Shown here: piece by piece, positions 44,373 through 52,566 of the stretch
How the letters are laid out: the number at the start of each line of letters is the position of its first letter
Position numbering within the stretch: the stretch's first letter is position 1
NCBI RefSeq assembly: GCF_002858745.1
Contig: NZ_PJRO01000016.1
Span: forward strand, 62,001 to 126,000
Source of the DNA: Mesorhizobium loti
Lineage (GTDB): Bacteria > Pseudomonadota > Alphaproteobacteria > Rhizobiales > Rhizobiaceae
Direction: 5' to 3'
Length of the DNA: 64,000 bases
Made by a program: the position numbers and the translations under genes
The notes under the pieces: model-generated
What the model saw: the letters and a program-made list of their open reading frames with translations, nothing else
What the model was told of the DNA's origin: nothing
The model's database searches: none

Positions 44373-44598
44373 CGCGATTTCCGGGAGAGGCTTTCGGGGA
44401 ACCGGCCGCTCATGTCCGGCCGGGATGTGGAAGGGCGATGTGTTTCATTCGCCAGGGCAATTGCAGATGGCGGCGACGCGAAGCCGGGGTCTGAACCGCC
44501 GCACCTTCGTCCGCGTTCCGGAAAGGATGGCTGCGGCCCGCGCACGACGCATTGCATCGGAATGGGCGAGACGGGAACCTCATACGCGCCACCCCAGC

Positions 44599-45519
44599 TC
44601 ACTCACCCGGCTTGTCGAAAGCCTTCGACACCTGCTCGATGCTCTGGTGAAGCGCGGTCAGGCCGCCGCCGACAAGATACCAGTTGGCGGGCTCCAGATA
44701 GACGACCTGATGCTGTTTCCAGGCCGTCGTCTGCCGGACCAGCTCGTTGTCGAGGAAGGCCTTCGCCGGGCTGCCCTCGCGGCCGATCGCGGCGTCGCGG
44801 TCGATGACATAGAGCCAGTCCGGATTGGTCTTGAGGATGTATTCGAACGAGACGGGCTGACCATGGGTGCCGTTGTCGAGGCCGGTGGCGGCGGGAACGA
44901 TGCCGAACGCGTCATGCAGGATGCCGAAGCGCGACCCGGGGCCGTAGGCGCTGATGCGGCCGCCGGTGGTGAGCACGATCAATCCCTTGCCCTTGCTGCC
45001 CGCCTTGGCCTTCACGGCGCTGACCGCGCTGTCGAGGTCAGCGACTGCTTTTTCGGCCTCCTGCTGCTTGCCGAAGATGCGGCCAAGGGTCTTCACATTG
45101 TTCTCGACCGAGCCGAGATAGTCCGTGGCGTTGCTGGTGAGATCGATGGTCGGGGCGATCTTCGACAGTTCGGCGAACTTGGCGGCGGAGCGGCCCCCGA
45201 CGATGATGAGATCCGGCCTGGCGGCATTGACCGCCTCATAGTCCGGCTCGAACAGCGTGCCGATCTTGGCGTAGGCGTCCGCATTGTACTTGGCGAGATA
45301 GGCCGGTTTCGGCCCGCCGGGAACGCCCGCCACCGCGACCCCGAGGCGGTCGAGAGTGTCAAGCGTGGCCAGATCGAAGACCAGGACCCTGGCCGGCTGC
45401 GAGCCAAGTTTCGTCTCGCCCTGCGCATGGCTGACCGTAATCTCTTCCGCATGCAGCGACAGACACGCCAGCACCATAAAGGCGAACGAGGCGATGAGGG
45501 GACTGATCTTCTTGAACAT
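44599..45519 (-). CDS. Iron-siderophore periplasmic binding protein (FatB/YclQ type)
   Basis: This 306-residue protein has a signal peptide (MFKKISPLIASFAFMVLACLSLHAEE). It also has the two-lobed FatB/YclQ-type body: RVLVFDLATLDTLDRLGV, ARPDLIIVGGRSAAKFAEL and ISAYGPGSRFGILHDAFGI. It should capture a ferric siderophore in the periplasm and pass it to the two permeases. The YclQ/FatB/VctP group prefers catecholate- or petrobactin-like siderophores, which would agree with the CirA-like receptor. The exact ligand is not shown. Confidence 0.9.
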   Translation of the reverse strand: MFKKISPLIASFAFMVLACLSLHAEEITVSHAQGETKLGSQPARVLVFDLATLDTLDRLGVAVAGVPGGPKPAYLAKYNADAYAKIGTLFEPDYEAVNAARPDLIIVGGRSAAKFAELSKIAPTIDLTSNATDYLGSVENNVKTLGRIFGKQQEAEKAVADLDSAVSAVKAKAGSKGKGLIVLTTGGRISAYGPGSRFGILHDAFGIVPAATGLDNGTHGQPVSFEYILKTNPDWLYVIDRDAAIGREGSPAKAFLDNELVRQTTAWKQHQVVYLEPANWYLVGGGLTALHQSIEQVSKAFDKPGE

Positions 45520-45559
45520 GTTTCTGCCTTTTCGAAGTGCGCCTGTGCCGGCGACGTTT

Positions 45560-46495
45560 TCAATTGCCGCCGGAGACTTTCGAGCCTTTGGTTATGGAAG
45601 CCGGGTTTTCGGGAGCCGGGCTGATGCCGTGCAGCGAAAAACGCAGGGCGTCAGTGACCGAGAACGGGAGCATGCTGCCGTGGCTTTCATCGGAGAATTG
45701 ACGATAGCCAAGCGCGAGCCCGCTCGCCTTCAGAGCCTCGTGGACATCGTGGCCGTTCGGCCCGGAGCGCAGCGTCTCGATCCGTTTGAGAGTCGTGGCG
45801 TCCGCCCCCGGTCTCTGCGCCCGCTTGCCGCTCGTTTCGATCAGCAGCTTCTTGCCCTCGCCTGAAGACGGGTCGCGCAGGAACTGCTCCATCTCATTCA
45901 GGATCGAGCGTCCATTCCACCAGATGGACGGGTCGGCCGCGATGTAGGTCTGGAAGGCATCCGGCTTCGAGAACAGCACGTGCAGGGCAAACAGCCCGCC
46001 GAGCGAATGGCCGAAGAGCGTCTGCCGCGTCCGGTCGATCGGAACGCGGCGTTCGACCTCGGGCTTGAGCGTCGCCTCCAGGAAGTCGCGGAAGGAATCG
46101 GCACCGCCGGTCTTCGGAGCGTTCATCCCCGGAGGGATCAGTGCGGCCGGCGTCAGCGGCGTCAGGTCGAAGAAGCGCAGGCGCACGATCTCGCTGCGAT
46201 CGTCGCTTGGATAGCCGATACCGACCAGTACGGCACGCATGTCAGGCTCTTTTGCGAGCACTTCCTGCGCCAGGGCAAAGGTCGTGTTGCCGTCGATGAG
46301 ATAGACCACCGGGTAGCCCGTCGACGGCGGCGGTCCGTCGGGCACGGACAGGAAGATCTTGCGAACGGCAGCGTCGGGACTGCCCAGGTCGAAGCTCAAT
46401 TGCCTCGGCCCCTCGGCAGACGTCGCGACGGCGAATGAGGTGGCCAATGCGGCAGCCCCCAGGCCGATCATCAATCTCAGCTTGCGCGCGGCCAT
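45560..46495 (-). CDS. Siderophore esterase, IroE/Fes-like alpha/beta hydrolase
   Basis: This 311-residue exported hydrolase has a signal-like N-terminus (LMIGLGAAALATSFAVATSAEG). Its esterase-D fold has the nucleophile elbow LFGHSLGGLFALHVL and the late His in SDESHGSM. AADPSIWWNGRSIL is typical of enterobactin-type esterases. It likely opens an ester siderophore in the periplasm to release iron (inference from family and operon). ATG 46495 lies 2 bases after the receptor stop, so the two are cotranscribed. The binding-protein gene follows 40 bases downstream. Confidence 0.87.
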   Translation of the reverse strand: MAARKLRLMIGLGAAALATSFAVATSAEGPRQLSFDLGSPDAAVRKIFLSVPDGPPPSTGYPVVYLIDGNTTFALAQEVLAKEPDMRAVLVGIGYPSDDRSEIVRLRFFDLTPLTPAALIPPGMNAPKTGGADSFRDFLEATLKPEVERRVPIDRTRQTLFGHSLGGLFALHVLFSKPDAFQTYIAADPSIWWNGRSILNEMEQFLRDPSSGEGKKLLIETSGKRAQRPGADATTLKRIETLRSGPNGHDVHEALKASGLALGYRQFSDESHGSMLPFSVTDALRFSLHGISPAPENPASITKGSKVSGGN

Positions 46496-46497
46496 TG

Positions 46498-48639
46498 TCA
46501 GAAGGTCGACCGCAGGCTCATCCACAGCCGCCGTCCCTCGACCACGGCGTTGTAGTCGTTGGTTTCGACACGCTTGTCGAAGACGTTGTAGATCGCCGCG
46601 TTGAGGGTGACGTTTTCGTTGAAGCTGTAGGACGCGCCGATGTCGGCGGTGAGATAGGCGCCGTATTTGCGGGCCCTGATGGTCTTGCCGTCGCTGCCGT
46701 AGACCGGCACCCCTTGCGTGCCGATGCGGAGGCCGGAATTGATCTCGGAGCCATGGTAATTGCCGGCCGCCCAGGCGCTTAGTCCGTCGATCGGCGTGGT
46801 CCAGTCGGCGCGGATGTTGCCCATATGCGTCGGCGTGCGTGTCAGCGGCAGGCCGGCGAAGTCGCCCGTCTTCTGTTCTGAATCGGTGTAGGTGTAGCTG
46901 GCGCGCAAGGTCAGCGTGTCGATGACCTGCCAGTCCGCCGTCAGCTCCACGCCCTGCAGCACGGCATCGTCGATGTTGTAGCTGTACCAGAGCCGGTAGT
47001 TCGGATCCTCCTTCCAGCGCGCGATCGAACCGTCCGGATTGTAGACCAGCGCGTTCGAGATCTTGTCCTTGAAGTCAGTGTAGAAATAGGTCGCGCCGGC
47101 GCGGAAATTCGAGAGGTTGTCCCACAGCACCGTCGCCTCGTAGCTGAGGCTCTTTTCTGGCCGCAGATTGGGATCACCGATGATGACGCCGCAGGTGCCC
47201 CGCGGCCCGTAGGTGCAGTTGGCGCCGCCTGTCGTATAAGCATAACCCGGCGCGATGGTGCGGATTTCAGGAGCCTTGAAGCCGGTGGAGACGCCGCCCT
47301 TCAAGGTGATCTGGTCCGTGGTGTGCCAGACGCCATAGACACGCGGGCTGAAATGCGACCCGTAGATCTCGTGGTTATCCATGCGCAGCCCGCCGGTCAG
47401 GGCGAAGTCCGGCGTCAGCTGCCATTCATCCTCGGCGAACAATGCCCACTGCCGGATGCTGAACTTCTCGTCCACACCCGTGCGCTTGCCGGGATTCTGG
47501 TCGGTCAGCGTGCCGTCGATGAACTGGCCGCCGGTGACCAGCGTGTGCTGGCCCAGCAGTTCGAACGGCGTGGTGAACTTGCCGTCGACGACCGTGTTGC
47601 GGATTTGCGGCGAGCGCTGGTTCTCGATGAACCTGGATGTACGGCCGTCCCAGTTGAAATTGGTGCGCTCGGCCCATTCCTGCGAGATCGAGAAGTCCGA
47701 TGTCGTCCAGCCCCAGCGCCCGGTATGCGACAGCGACCAGTGGTCGCGGTCGTTGTAATTGTAGCTGTTGCTGGTGGCGGTGTTGCCGACGCTTGCTTCC
47801 CGCCGCAAGGCCGTGCGGCCGGCCTCGAAGACGAAGTCATGGTTCTCGTTCGGCGTGAAGGTCAGGCGCCCGGTGAGATCGGTATCCTTGTATTGCGGGT
47901 TGCCGGCGCTGAACGCATCTTCCTCGCGCTTCAGGCCGCGTCCCCACAGCTGCGCGCCTACCAGTCCGGGGATGATGGGCCCACTGGCATAAACGCTGCC
48001 CTGCGCGGAATTGCCGTAGCGCGAATGCTGCTGCACGGTTCCGTCTACCGTGGCGGTTCCCGTCCAGCGGTCCGCAACCTTGCGCGTGATGATGTTGATG
48101 ACGCCACCCATGGCGTCGGAGCCGTAAAGCGAGGACATCGGCCCACGCACCACCTCGATGCGTTCGATGGCGCCCACCGGCGGCAGGAAACTCTGTTCGA
48201 AGCCGGAGTTTCCGTTGGTGCGGGCATCGCGCGTGCTCTGTCTTTTGCCGTCGACGAGCAACAAGGTGTAGGCACCCGGCAGGCCGCGGATGAAAATGTC
48301 CTCTTCGCCTGCGGCACCGGTGACCGCCACGCCCTGCACGCTGCGCAGCGCGTCGGTGAGGTTGCGATAGGAACCCTTCTCCAGTTCCTCGCGCGACACC
48401 ACCGTGATGCTGGCCGGTGCGTCCTTGACGTTCTGCTCGAAGCCGGTCGCCGTGATCACGATACGCTCCAGCAAGGTCGGCTTCTCGGCCGGCTGAGCGG
48501 CGGCAGCGGTCTGGGCCGCTGCGTCATAAGAAGAAAAGGCCATGAGGCCAAGGCCTGCAACACCGCACCACAGCTTCGAGTTCAAGCGCGATCGCCCCAG
48601 GCCGCGATCGCCGCGCGAAATGTCCCACCCAGCCACCAT
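46498..48639 (-). CDS. TonB-dependent siderophore receptor (CirA/FepA-like)
   Basis: This 713-residue outer-membrane receptor has a signal region (about 1-43). Its plug domain carries the TonB-box-like ERIVITATG, IFIRGLPGAYTLLLVDGKRQ and IEVVRGPMSSLYGSDAMGGVINIITR. A 22-strand-type barrel ends RRLWMSLRSTF, with a terminal Phe. Plug motifs place it with catecholate siderophore/colicin I receptors. ATG 48639 has GGGG 5 bases upstream. It is the first gene of the uptake operon and is divergent from the LysR-TrpD2 fusion. Iron-dependent regulation is expected, but I see no clear Fur, RirA or Irr box in the 72-base gap. Confidence 0.93.
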   Translation of the reverse strand: MVAGWDISRGDRGLGRSRLNSKLWCGVAGLGLMAFSSYDAAAQTAAAAQPAEKPTLLERIVITATGFEQNVKDAPASITVVSREELEKGSYRNLTDALRSVQGVAVTGAAGEEDIFIRGLPGAYTLLLVDGKRQSTRDARTNGNSGFEQSFLPPVGAIERIEVVRGPMSSLYGSDAMGGVINIITRKVADRWTGTATVDGTVQQHSRYGNSAQGSVYASGPIIPGLVGAQLWGRGLKREEDAFSAGNPQYKDTDLTGRLTFTPNENHDFVFEAGRTALRREASVGNTATSNSYNYNDRDHWSLSHTGRWGWTTSDFSISQEWAERTNFNWDGRTSRFIENQRSPQIRNTVVDGKFTTPFELLGQHTLVTGGQFIDGTLTDQNPGKRTGVDEKFSIRQWALFAEDEWQLTPDFALTGGLRMDNHEIYGSHFSPRVYGVWHTTDQITLKGGVSTGFKAPEIRTIAPGYAYTTGGANCTYGPRGTCGVIIGDPNLRPEKSLSYEATVLWDNLSNFRAGATYFYTDFKDKISNALVYNPDGSIARWKEDPNYRLWYSYNIDDAVLQGVELTADWQVIDTLTLRASYTYTDSEQKTGDFAGLPLTRTPTHMGNIRADWTTPIDGLSAWAAGNYHGSEINSGLRIGTQGVPVYGSDGKTIRARKYGAYLTADIGASYSFNENVTLNAAIYNVFDKRVETNDYNAVVEGRRLWMSLRSTF

Positions 48640-48657
48640 CAATTCCCCGCCCGTTAA

Positions 48658-48671
48658 AACTTGAGTAAGTT
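48658..48671. promoter_or_regulatory. Palindrome AACTT-GAGT-AAGTT between divergent genes
   Basis: This perfect 14-base palindrome sits in the 72-base gap between the receptor and the LysR-TrpD2 gene. It could be the operator of the fusion protein or of an iron regulator. Only its position and symmetry support this. Confidence 0.45.
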
Positions 48672-48711
48672 AGTCGCCTTTTCTGATTGCGACGCGAGAA
48701 GGTCAACGCCT

Positions 48712-50286
48712 ATGTTTCGGAACGATTCCAAATTCAGGAAAACGCAAATGGCGGCAGACCAATTCGTCAGCGCGGGCACGGATATGCCAGACGGTCGCCT
48801 GAAGGCGTCGGACACCAAGGCACAACGCCGGCCAATCGAAGCGACGCACCCCGCCTCGTCCTATCTTGGCAAGCTGCGGCTGCTGGTTGCGCTGGACTGC
48901 CTGCTCGTCGAAGGCAGCGTCACCAGGGCGGCGCAGCGCCTGGCGCTTAGCCCCGCCGCCGTGAGCAGGCTGCTTGGCCAGGCCCGCGAGCTCTACGGCG
49001 ATCCCCTCCTGAAGCGCTCCGGCCGCCGGCTGGTGCCGACGCCACGGGCGGAGTCGCTGCGCAAGCGGCTGCGCGCACTGGCCGCGGAAACCGAGCGGGT
49101 GATGGACCGTGACATGCCGGGAGCCGGCCGTGAAGAGCCGGATCCGGCTGTGCTGGAGAGCTGGCAGCGCGAGCCGATGGTGCAAGCGCCACCGCTGGCG
49201 ATGCGGCCGGCTTTCCTGCTCGACGACGAGCCGGGGCCCGAGGCCCTGGCGCGGCAGTTGGCCGGTATCGAAAACGATGGCGACCCGCGCCGGCGGCTTG
49301 CCAAATACATTGCCGTCGTCGGCAGGAAATCGGGTAATTCGCGGCCGTTGACGCTGACGGAGTCGCAGGATGCCTTCGCGACGATCCTGCAGGGCGATGC
49401 CGATCCGATGCAGGTCGGCGCGCTGCTGCGGCTGATCAGCTATCGCGGCGAAACCGCCGCCGAACTCGCCGGGCTTGTCCGGGCGGCCAGGGACAGCTTC
49501 CATGCCAGCGGTGCAGCCAAGACGGGCGCCGACCTCGACTGGCCTGCCTACCCCTCGCCGCGCTCGCTGCGAACACCTTGGTTCGTCCAGTCCGCGCTGC
49601 TGGTGGCGGATGCGGGCCATCGGGTGGTGATGCACGGGTCACATGCCGGCGGAAAGCTGGAGCGGGCCGTGGAGGCGATCGGGATTCCCGTCGCCCTGTC
49701 GACCGCCCAGGCAAGGGTGGCACTTTCGCAAAAGAACATCGTCTACATGCCGCTGGCCGGTTTCGGCGCGCGGCTGCAGGGCCTGATGTCGCTTTATCCG
49801 CTGTTCGAGTCGCGCAGCTCGATCAATTCCGCCGTGCATCTTCTCAACCCGCTCGCCGCACGCACGATGCTGCTCGGCGTGTCGCAGCCGGCCTATCGGG
49901 AACTGCACAGGGACACCGCCCTGCTGCTTGGCCATGGCGATCTTTCCATCGTCGCCTCCAGCCGCGATGTCGCCGAATGCAATCCGTTCCGGGCGATGAC
50001 GATGCATCGTCTGGTGGAAGGCAGGCCGGTCGACCTCATGACCGCGGCGCAGTCCGAACCCGTGTCGCAAGGCATCGGCGGCCTTACCAGCCTCGAATAC
50101 TGGATGGCGGTGTGGTCGGGCGCCGCGCGCGATGCCCGGGCGACAGAGATCATCGTCCTGTCCGCCGCGCTGGCGTTGATGACGATCAACAAGGCAGCGA
50201 ACGAGGAGCTAACCTCCTATCGCGAGCTGGCTGTGGAGCTGTGGGAGCGCAGGCACAAGCGCGCATGCTCACATCAATCGCGATGA
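48712..50286 (+). CDS. LysR-type HTH fused to TrpD2/YbiB-like phosphoribosyltransferase fold
   Basis: This 524-residue protein joins two unrelated parts. Residues about 51-113 are a LysR-type winged helix (GSVTRAAQRLALSPAAVSRLLGQARELYGDPLLKRSGRRLVPTPRAE). Residues about 190-500 match the TrpD2/YbiB class: LTLTESQDAFATILQGDADPMQVGALLRLISYRGETAAELAGL, then VMHGSHAGGKLERAVEAIGI and SSINSAVHLLNPLA. YbiB-type proteins resemble anthranilate phosphoribosyltransferase but bind nucleic acid instead. The usual LysR ligand domain is absent. It is divergent from a siderophore receptor and probably regulates it (inference). Start 48712 is uncertain; ATG 48748 is also possible. Confidence 0.85.
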   Translation: MFRNDSKFRKTQMAADQFVSAGTDMPDGRLKASDTKAQRRPIEATHPASSYLGKLRLLVALDCLLVEGSVTRAAQRLALSPAAVSRLLGQARELYGDPLLKRSGRRLVPTPRAESLRKRLRALAAETERVMDRDMPGAGREEPDPAVLESWQREPMVQAPPLAMRPAFLLDDEPGPEALARQLAGIENDGDPRRRLAKYIAVVGRKSGNSRPLTLTESQDAFATILQGDADPMQVGALLRLISYRGETAAELAGLVRAARDSFHASGAAKTGADLDWPAYPSPRSLRTPWFVQSALLVADAGHRVVMHGSHAGGKLERAVEAIGIPVALSTAQARVALSQKNIVYMPLAGFGARLQGLMSLYPLFESRSSINSAVHLLNPLAARTMLLGVSQPAYRELHRDTALLLGHGDLSIVASSRDVAECNPFRAMTMHRLVEGRPVDLMTAAQSEPVSQGIGGLTSLEYWMAVWSGAARDARATEIIVLSAALALMTINKAANEELTSYRELAVELWERRHKRACSHQSR

Positions 50287-50305
50287 TCCTCCACCGCGGC
50301 GTGCC

Positions 50306-50470
50306 TCAGTCCGGCAGCTCCATGTTCACCAGCAGCACCATGTACAGCAGCCAGATGGCCGCCATAACACAGCCGATCGCAACATAGACATAGCGGGCGC
50401 GGCTCTTCGTCAGCCAGGCCGCGACAAAGGACAGCAGAGCGCCCAACGGCAACAGGAATATGACCGGCAT
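50306..50470 (-). CDS. Small two-helix membrane protein
   Basis: This 54-residue protein has two hydrophobic helices (IFLLPLGALLSFVAAWL and YVAIGCVMAAIWLLYMVLLV) separated by a short basic turn, so it is a predicted inner-membrane hairpin. It follows the GST gene by 23 bases on the same strand, as third gene of the ArsR-GST unit. AAGG lies upstream of the ATG at a long distance. I recognise no family. Operon position and clean topology are the support. Confidence 0.65.
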   Translation of the reverse strand: MPVIFLLPLGALLSFVAAWLTKSRARYVYVAIGCVMAAIWLLYMVLLVNMELPD

Positions 50471-50493
50471 TCCATTCAACCTTGTTGTCGCGA

Positions 50494-51120
50494 TCACGGC
50501 AGCGGGATCGCCCCGGTGGCGTGCGGCACCGCATAGCCGCGGATCACCGCGGGCCGGGCGGCGATTTCGAGATACCAGCGGCGGATATTGGGGAAGTCGG
50601 TGAGGTCGACCTTGTGGCGCACGAAACGCGACACCCAGGGCCAGATGGCGACGTCGGCGATCGAATAGTCGCCGGCAACGTATTGCCGGCCCTCGAGCCG
50701 AACCTCCAGCGTCTCGTAAAGCCGGCGCGTCTCGGTGCGGAAGATGTCTTCGGCATAAGGCGCCTTGCCCGGATTGTAAGTGAGGAAATTGTGGGCGTGT
50801 CCGAGCGTCGGGCCGAAATTGCCCACCTGCCACAACAGCCATTCCAGCACGTTGAGCCGGGCGCTTGCCTCTTGAGGCAGCAGGCGGCCGGCGCGCTCCG
50901 CAAGGTGGATCATGATCGCGCCCGATTCCATCAGCGTGCTGCCGTCTTCAAGGACGATGGCAGGGATCTTGGCCGAAGGGCTGACCGCGCGGAAGGACGG
51001 CGTGTGCTGGTCGCCGCGCGTGATGTCGACGGCATGCGCGCGATACGGCAGGCCGAGTTCCTCGAGCAGGATCGAGATCTTCAGGCCGTTGGGGGTGATC
51101 CAGGTGTAGAGGTCGATCAT
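50494..51120 (-). CDS. Glutathione S-transferase (YfcG-like)
   Basis: This 208-residue protein has an N-terminal thioredoxin-fold domain (DLYTWITPNGLKISILLEELGLPYRAHAVDI, then KIPAIVLEDGSTLMESGAIM). A helical C-terminal GST domain follows (GDYSIADVAIWPWV). TPNGLK, in place of a catalytic Cys or Ser, resembles YfcG/Ure2p-like members, which act as disulfide-bond or peroxide reductases with glutathione. Its start overlaps the ArsR stop (TGATG), so both are cotranslated. In this sulfur-type locus it may handle sulfane or oxidative by-products (inference). Confidence 0.9.
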   Translation of the reverse strand: MIDLYTWITPNGLKISILLEELGLPYRAHAVDITRGDQHTPSFRAVSPSAKIPAIVLEDGSTLMESGAIMIHLAERAGRLLPQEASARLNVLEWLLWQVGNFGPTLGHAHNFLTYNPGKAPYAEDIFRTETRRLYETLEVRLEGRQYVAGDYSIADVAIWPWVSRFVRHKVDLTDFPNIRRWYLEIAARPAVIRGYAVPHATGAIPLP

Positions 51121-51488
51121 CAGTCGAACATCATTTCATCGACCGAGAGGCCGGAATTCATGGCGCGCCGGCTGGTGACGTCATCGAGGCCGGCAAAAAG
51201 CTCACGCAGCATGCCGACCAGACGCGCGACGCGGATGTCGGCGACCTGGTAGAGGATCGACTTGCCGTCGCGCCGACCCTCGACCAGCCCGGCCTGCCTG
51301 AGCTCGCCGAGCTGCTGCGACAGTGTCGGCTGGCGGATGCCGAGTTCCTCTTCCAGCGTGCTGACCGAACTTTCCTGTTCCATCAGGAAGCACAGGATCG
51401 CCAGCCGGTTGGGATTGGCGAGATGCTTCAACAGCTCGCTGGCCTCGCCGACGCTGGGACAGAGTTTGGGGGATATCGGCTTGGCCAT
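51120..51488 (-). CDS. ArsR/SmtB-family repressor, BigR-like
   Basis: This 122-residue winged-helix protein has the ArsR core (LLKHLANPNRLAILCFLMEQESSVSTLEEELGIRQPTLSQQLGELRQAGLVEGRRDGKSILYQV). QPTLSQQL and the lone Cys in the LAILCFL helix recall BigR/YgaV, which sense persulfide or redox change, although a second Cys of that pair is not clear. Cys10 is another candidate. It likely represses both arms of this divergent locus by binding the repeated CTTCATAAAAAAGTA sequence (inference). It is the first gene of its unit. Confidence 0.9.
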   Translation of the reverse strand: MAKPISPKLCPSVGEASELLKHLANPNRLAILCFLMEQESSVSTLEEELGIRQPTLSQQLGELRQAGLVEGRRDGKSILYQVADIRVARLVGMLRELFAGLDDVTSRRAMNSGLSVDEMMFD

Positions 51489-51517
51489 GGGTCCTCACCC
51501 GGGATCCTGATTTGACG

Positions 51518-51532
51518 CTTCATAAAAAAGTA
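51518..51532. promoter_or_regulatory. Operator candidate CTTCATAAAAAAGTA (copy 1)
   Basis: It lies 30 bases before the ArsR start. An identical 15-base copy occurs exactly 150 bases further on. CTT and AAG give it partial symmetry. It is a probable ArsR-family binding site. Confidence 0.6.
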
Positions 51533-51667
51533 TAGTGACGCGACTGACGGCACAAGCACGGCAGCGTCCCTTCGAATGCCCCGCAAAGGAAATGCCGTTG
51601 CGGGCGGGATCGGCGCGATAAAAATCCTTTCCACCCGATGCAATTGGCATGAGCGCACTCGGATTCA

Positions 51668-51682
51668 CTTCATAAAAAAGTA
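51668..51682. promoter_or_regulatory. Operator candidate CTTCATAAAAAAGTA (copy 2)
   Basis: It lies 36 bases before the SsuA-like start at 51718 and is identical to the copy before the ArsR gene. The pairing suggests coordinated control of the divergent units. Confidence 0.6.
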
Positions 51683-51717
51683 AATTGATATGGCAATCCA
51701 CAAATACGATAGAAATT

Positions 51718-52566
51718 ATGAAGATAGGCGTTCACCCTTCCAACCTGCACCTGATGCTGGCCCGCTCCTGGCCCGGCGCCTTTGCATCGCTGGATCCGCA
51801 ATTCGTGCTTTATCCGGAAGGCCGCGACACCGGCCGGCTGCTGCATGAAGGGCGCATCGACTTCGGCGGCACCGGCTCGACCCCGCCGATCGTGTCGGAA
51901 GCCAACTCCTTGCGCGTCTCCTACCTTGCCGCCTCGGCGCCGCGCCCGGCCAATGGCGGTATCTTCGTGCGCAAGGACAGCGCCGTGCGCAGCGTCGGCG
52001 ACCTCAAGGGCAAACGCGTCACGCTCATCGACGGCTCGTTCCACACCTACCTTCTGGCGCGCGCCATCGAAAGCGAAGGGCTGCGCCTGCCGGACATCGA
52101 GACGGTGGAACTGAAGCCGGAGGAGTCGCTGGATGCGCTGCTTGACGGGCGCGTCGATGCCTGGATCGCCATGGCACCGCGGCTCGAAAAGGCGCTGGAG
52201 CGCGATGATATCCGTTTGATCGCCCGCTGCGGCGACACCATCCCCAACCGATCGGTGTTCTGGACGCTCGCCGGGCGCCGGAACGCCAACGATGCCAGGG
52301 CCGAGATCCTGGCCGAACTCGCCCGCGTCGGCCGCGAGGTGCAGGCCGATCCGGCGCGCGCCGCGGCACTGCTGGCGGCCGCGCGCATCAGCGACGGCGA
52401 CGCAACGGCCTGGGAACGTGTCATCCGCTCGCGTGATTTCTCGATCGTGGCGGCGGATGCCGCGATCATCCAGGAACAACAGGACGAGGCCGATACGCTC
52501 TATCGGCACGGCTATCTCGACCAGCCGGTGCAACTCGGCTCCAGCAACGAAAAGGTCCCGGCATGA
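51718..52566 (+). CDS. SsuA-like solute-binding-fold protein without signal peptide
   Basis: This 282-residue protein has the fold of aliphatic-sulfonate binding proteins (DFGGTGSTPPIVSEANSLRVSYLAASAPRP, VRSVGDLKGKRVTLIDGSFHTYLLARAI, DALLDGRVDAWIAM). It begins MKIGVHPSNLHLMLARSWPG with no hydrophobic signal. An upstream start at 51685 adds only polar residues. It is therefore predicted to be cytoplasmic, which is unusual for this family. No ABC permease or ATPase follows; an SsuD-like monooxygenase overlaps its end instead. It could bind a sulfonate for that enzyme, act as an enzyme or sensor, or be a protein that lost its signal. Confidence 0.8.
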   Translation: MKIGVHPSNLHLMLARSWPGAFASLDPQFVLYPEGRDTGRLLHEGRIDFGGTGSTPPIVSEANSLRVSYLAASAPRPANGGIFVRKDSAVRSVGDLKGKRVTLIDGSFHTYLLARAIESEGLRLPDIETVELKPEESLDALLDGRVDAWIAMAPRLEKALERDDIRLIARCGDTIPNRSVFWTLAGRRNANDARAEILAELARVGREVQADPARAAALLAAARISDGDATAWERVIRSRDFSIVAADAAIIQEQQDEADTLYRHGYLDQPVQLGSSNEKVPA

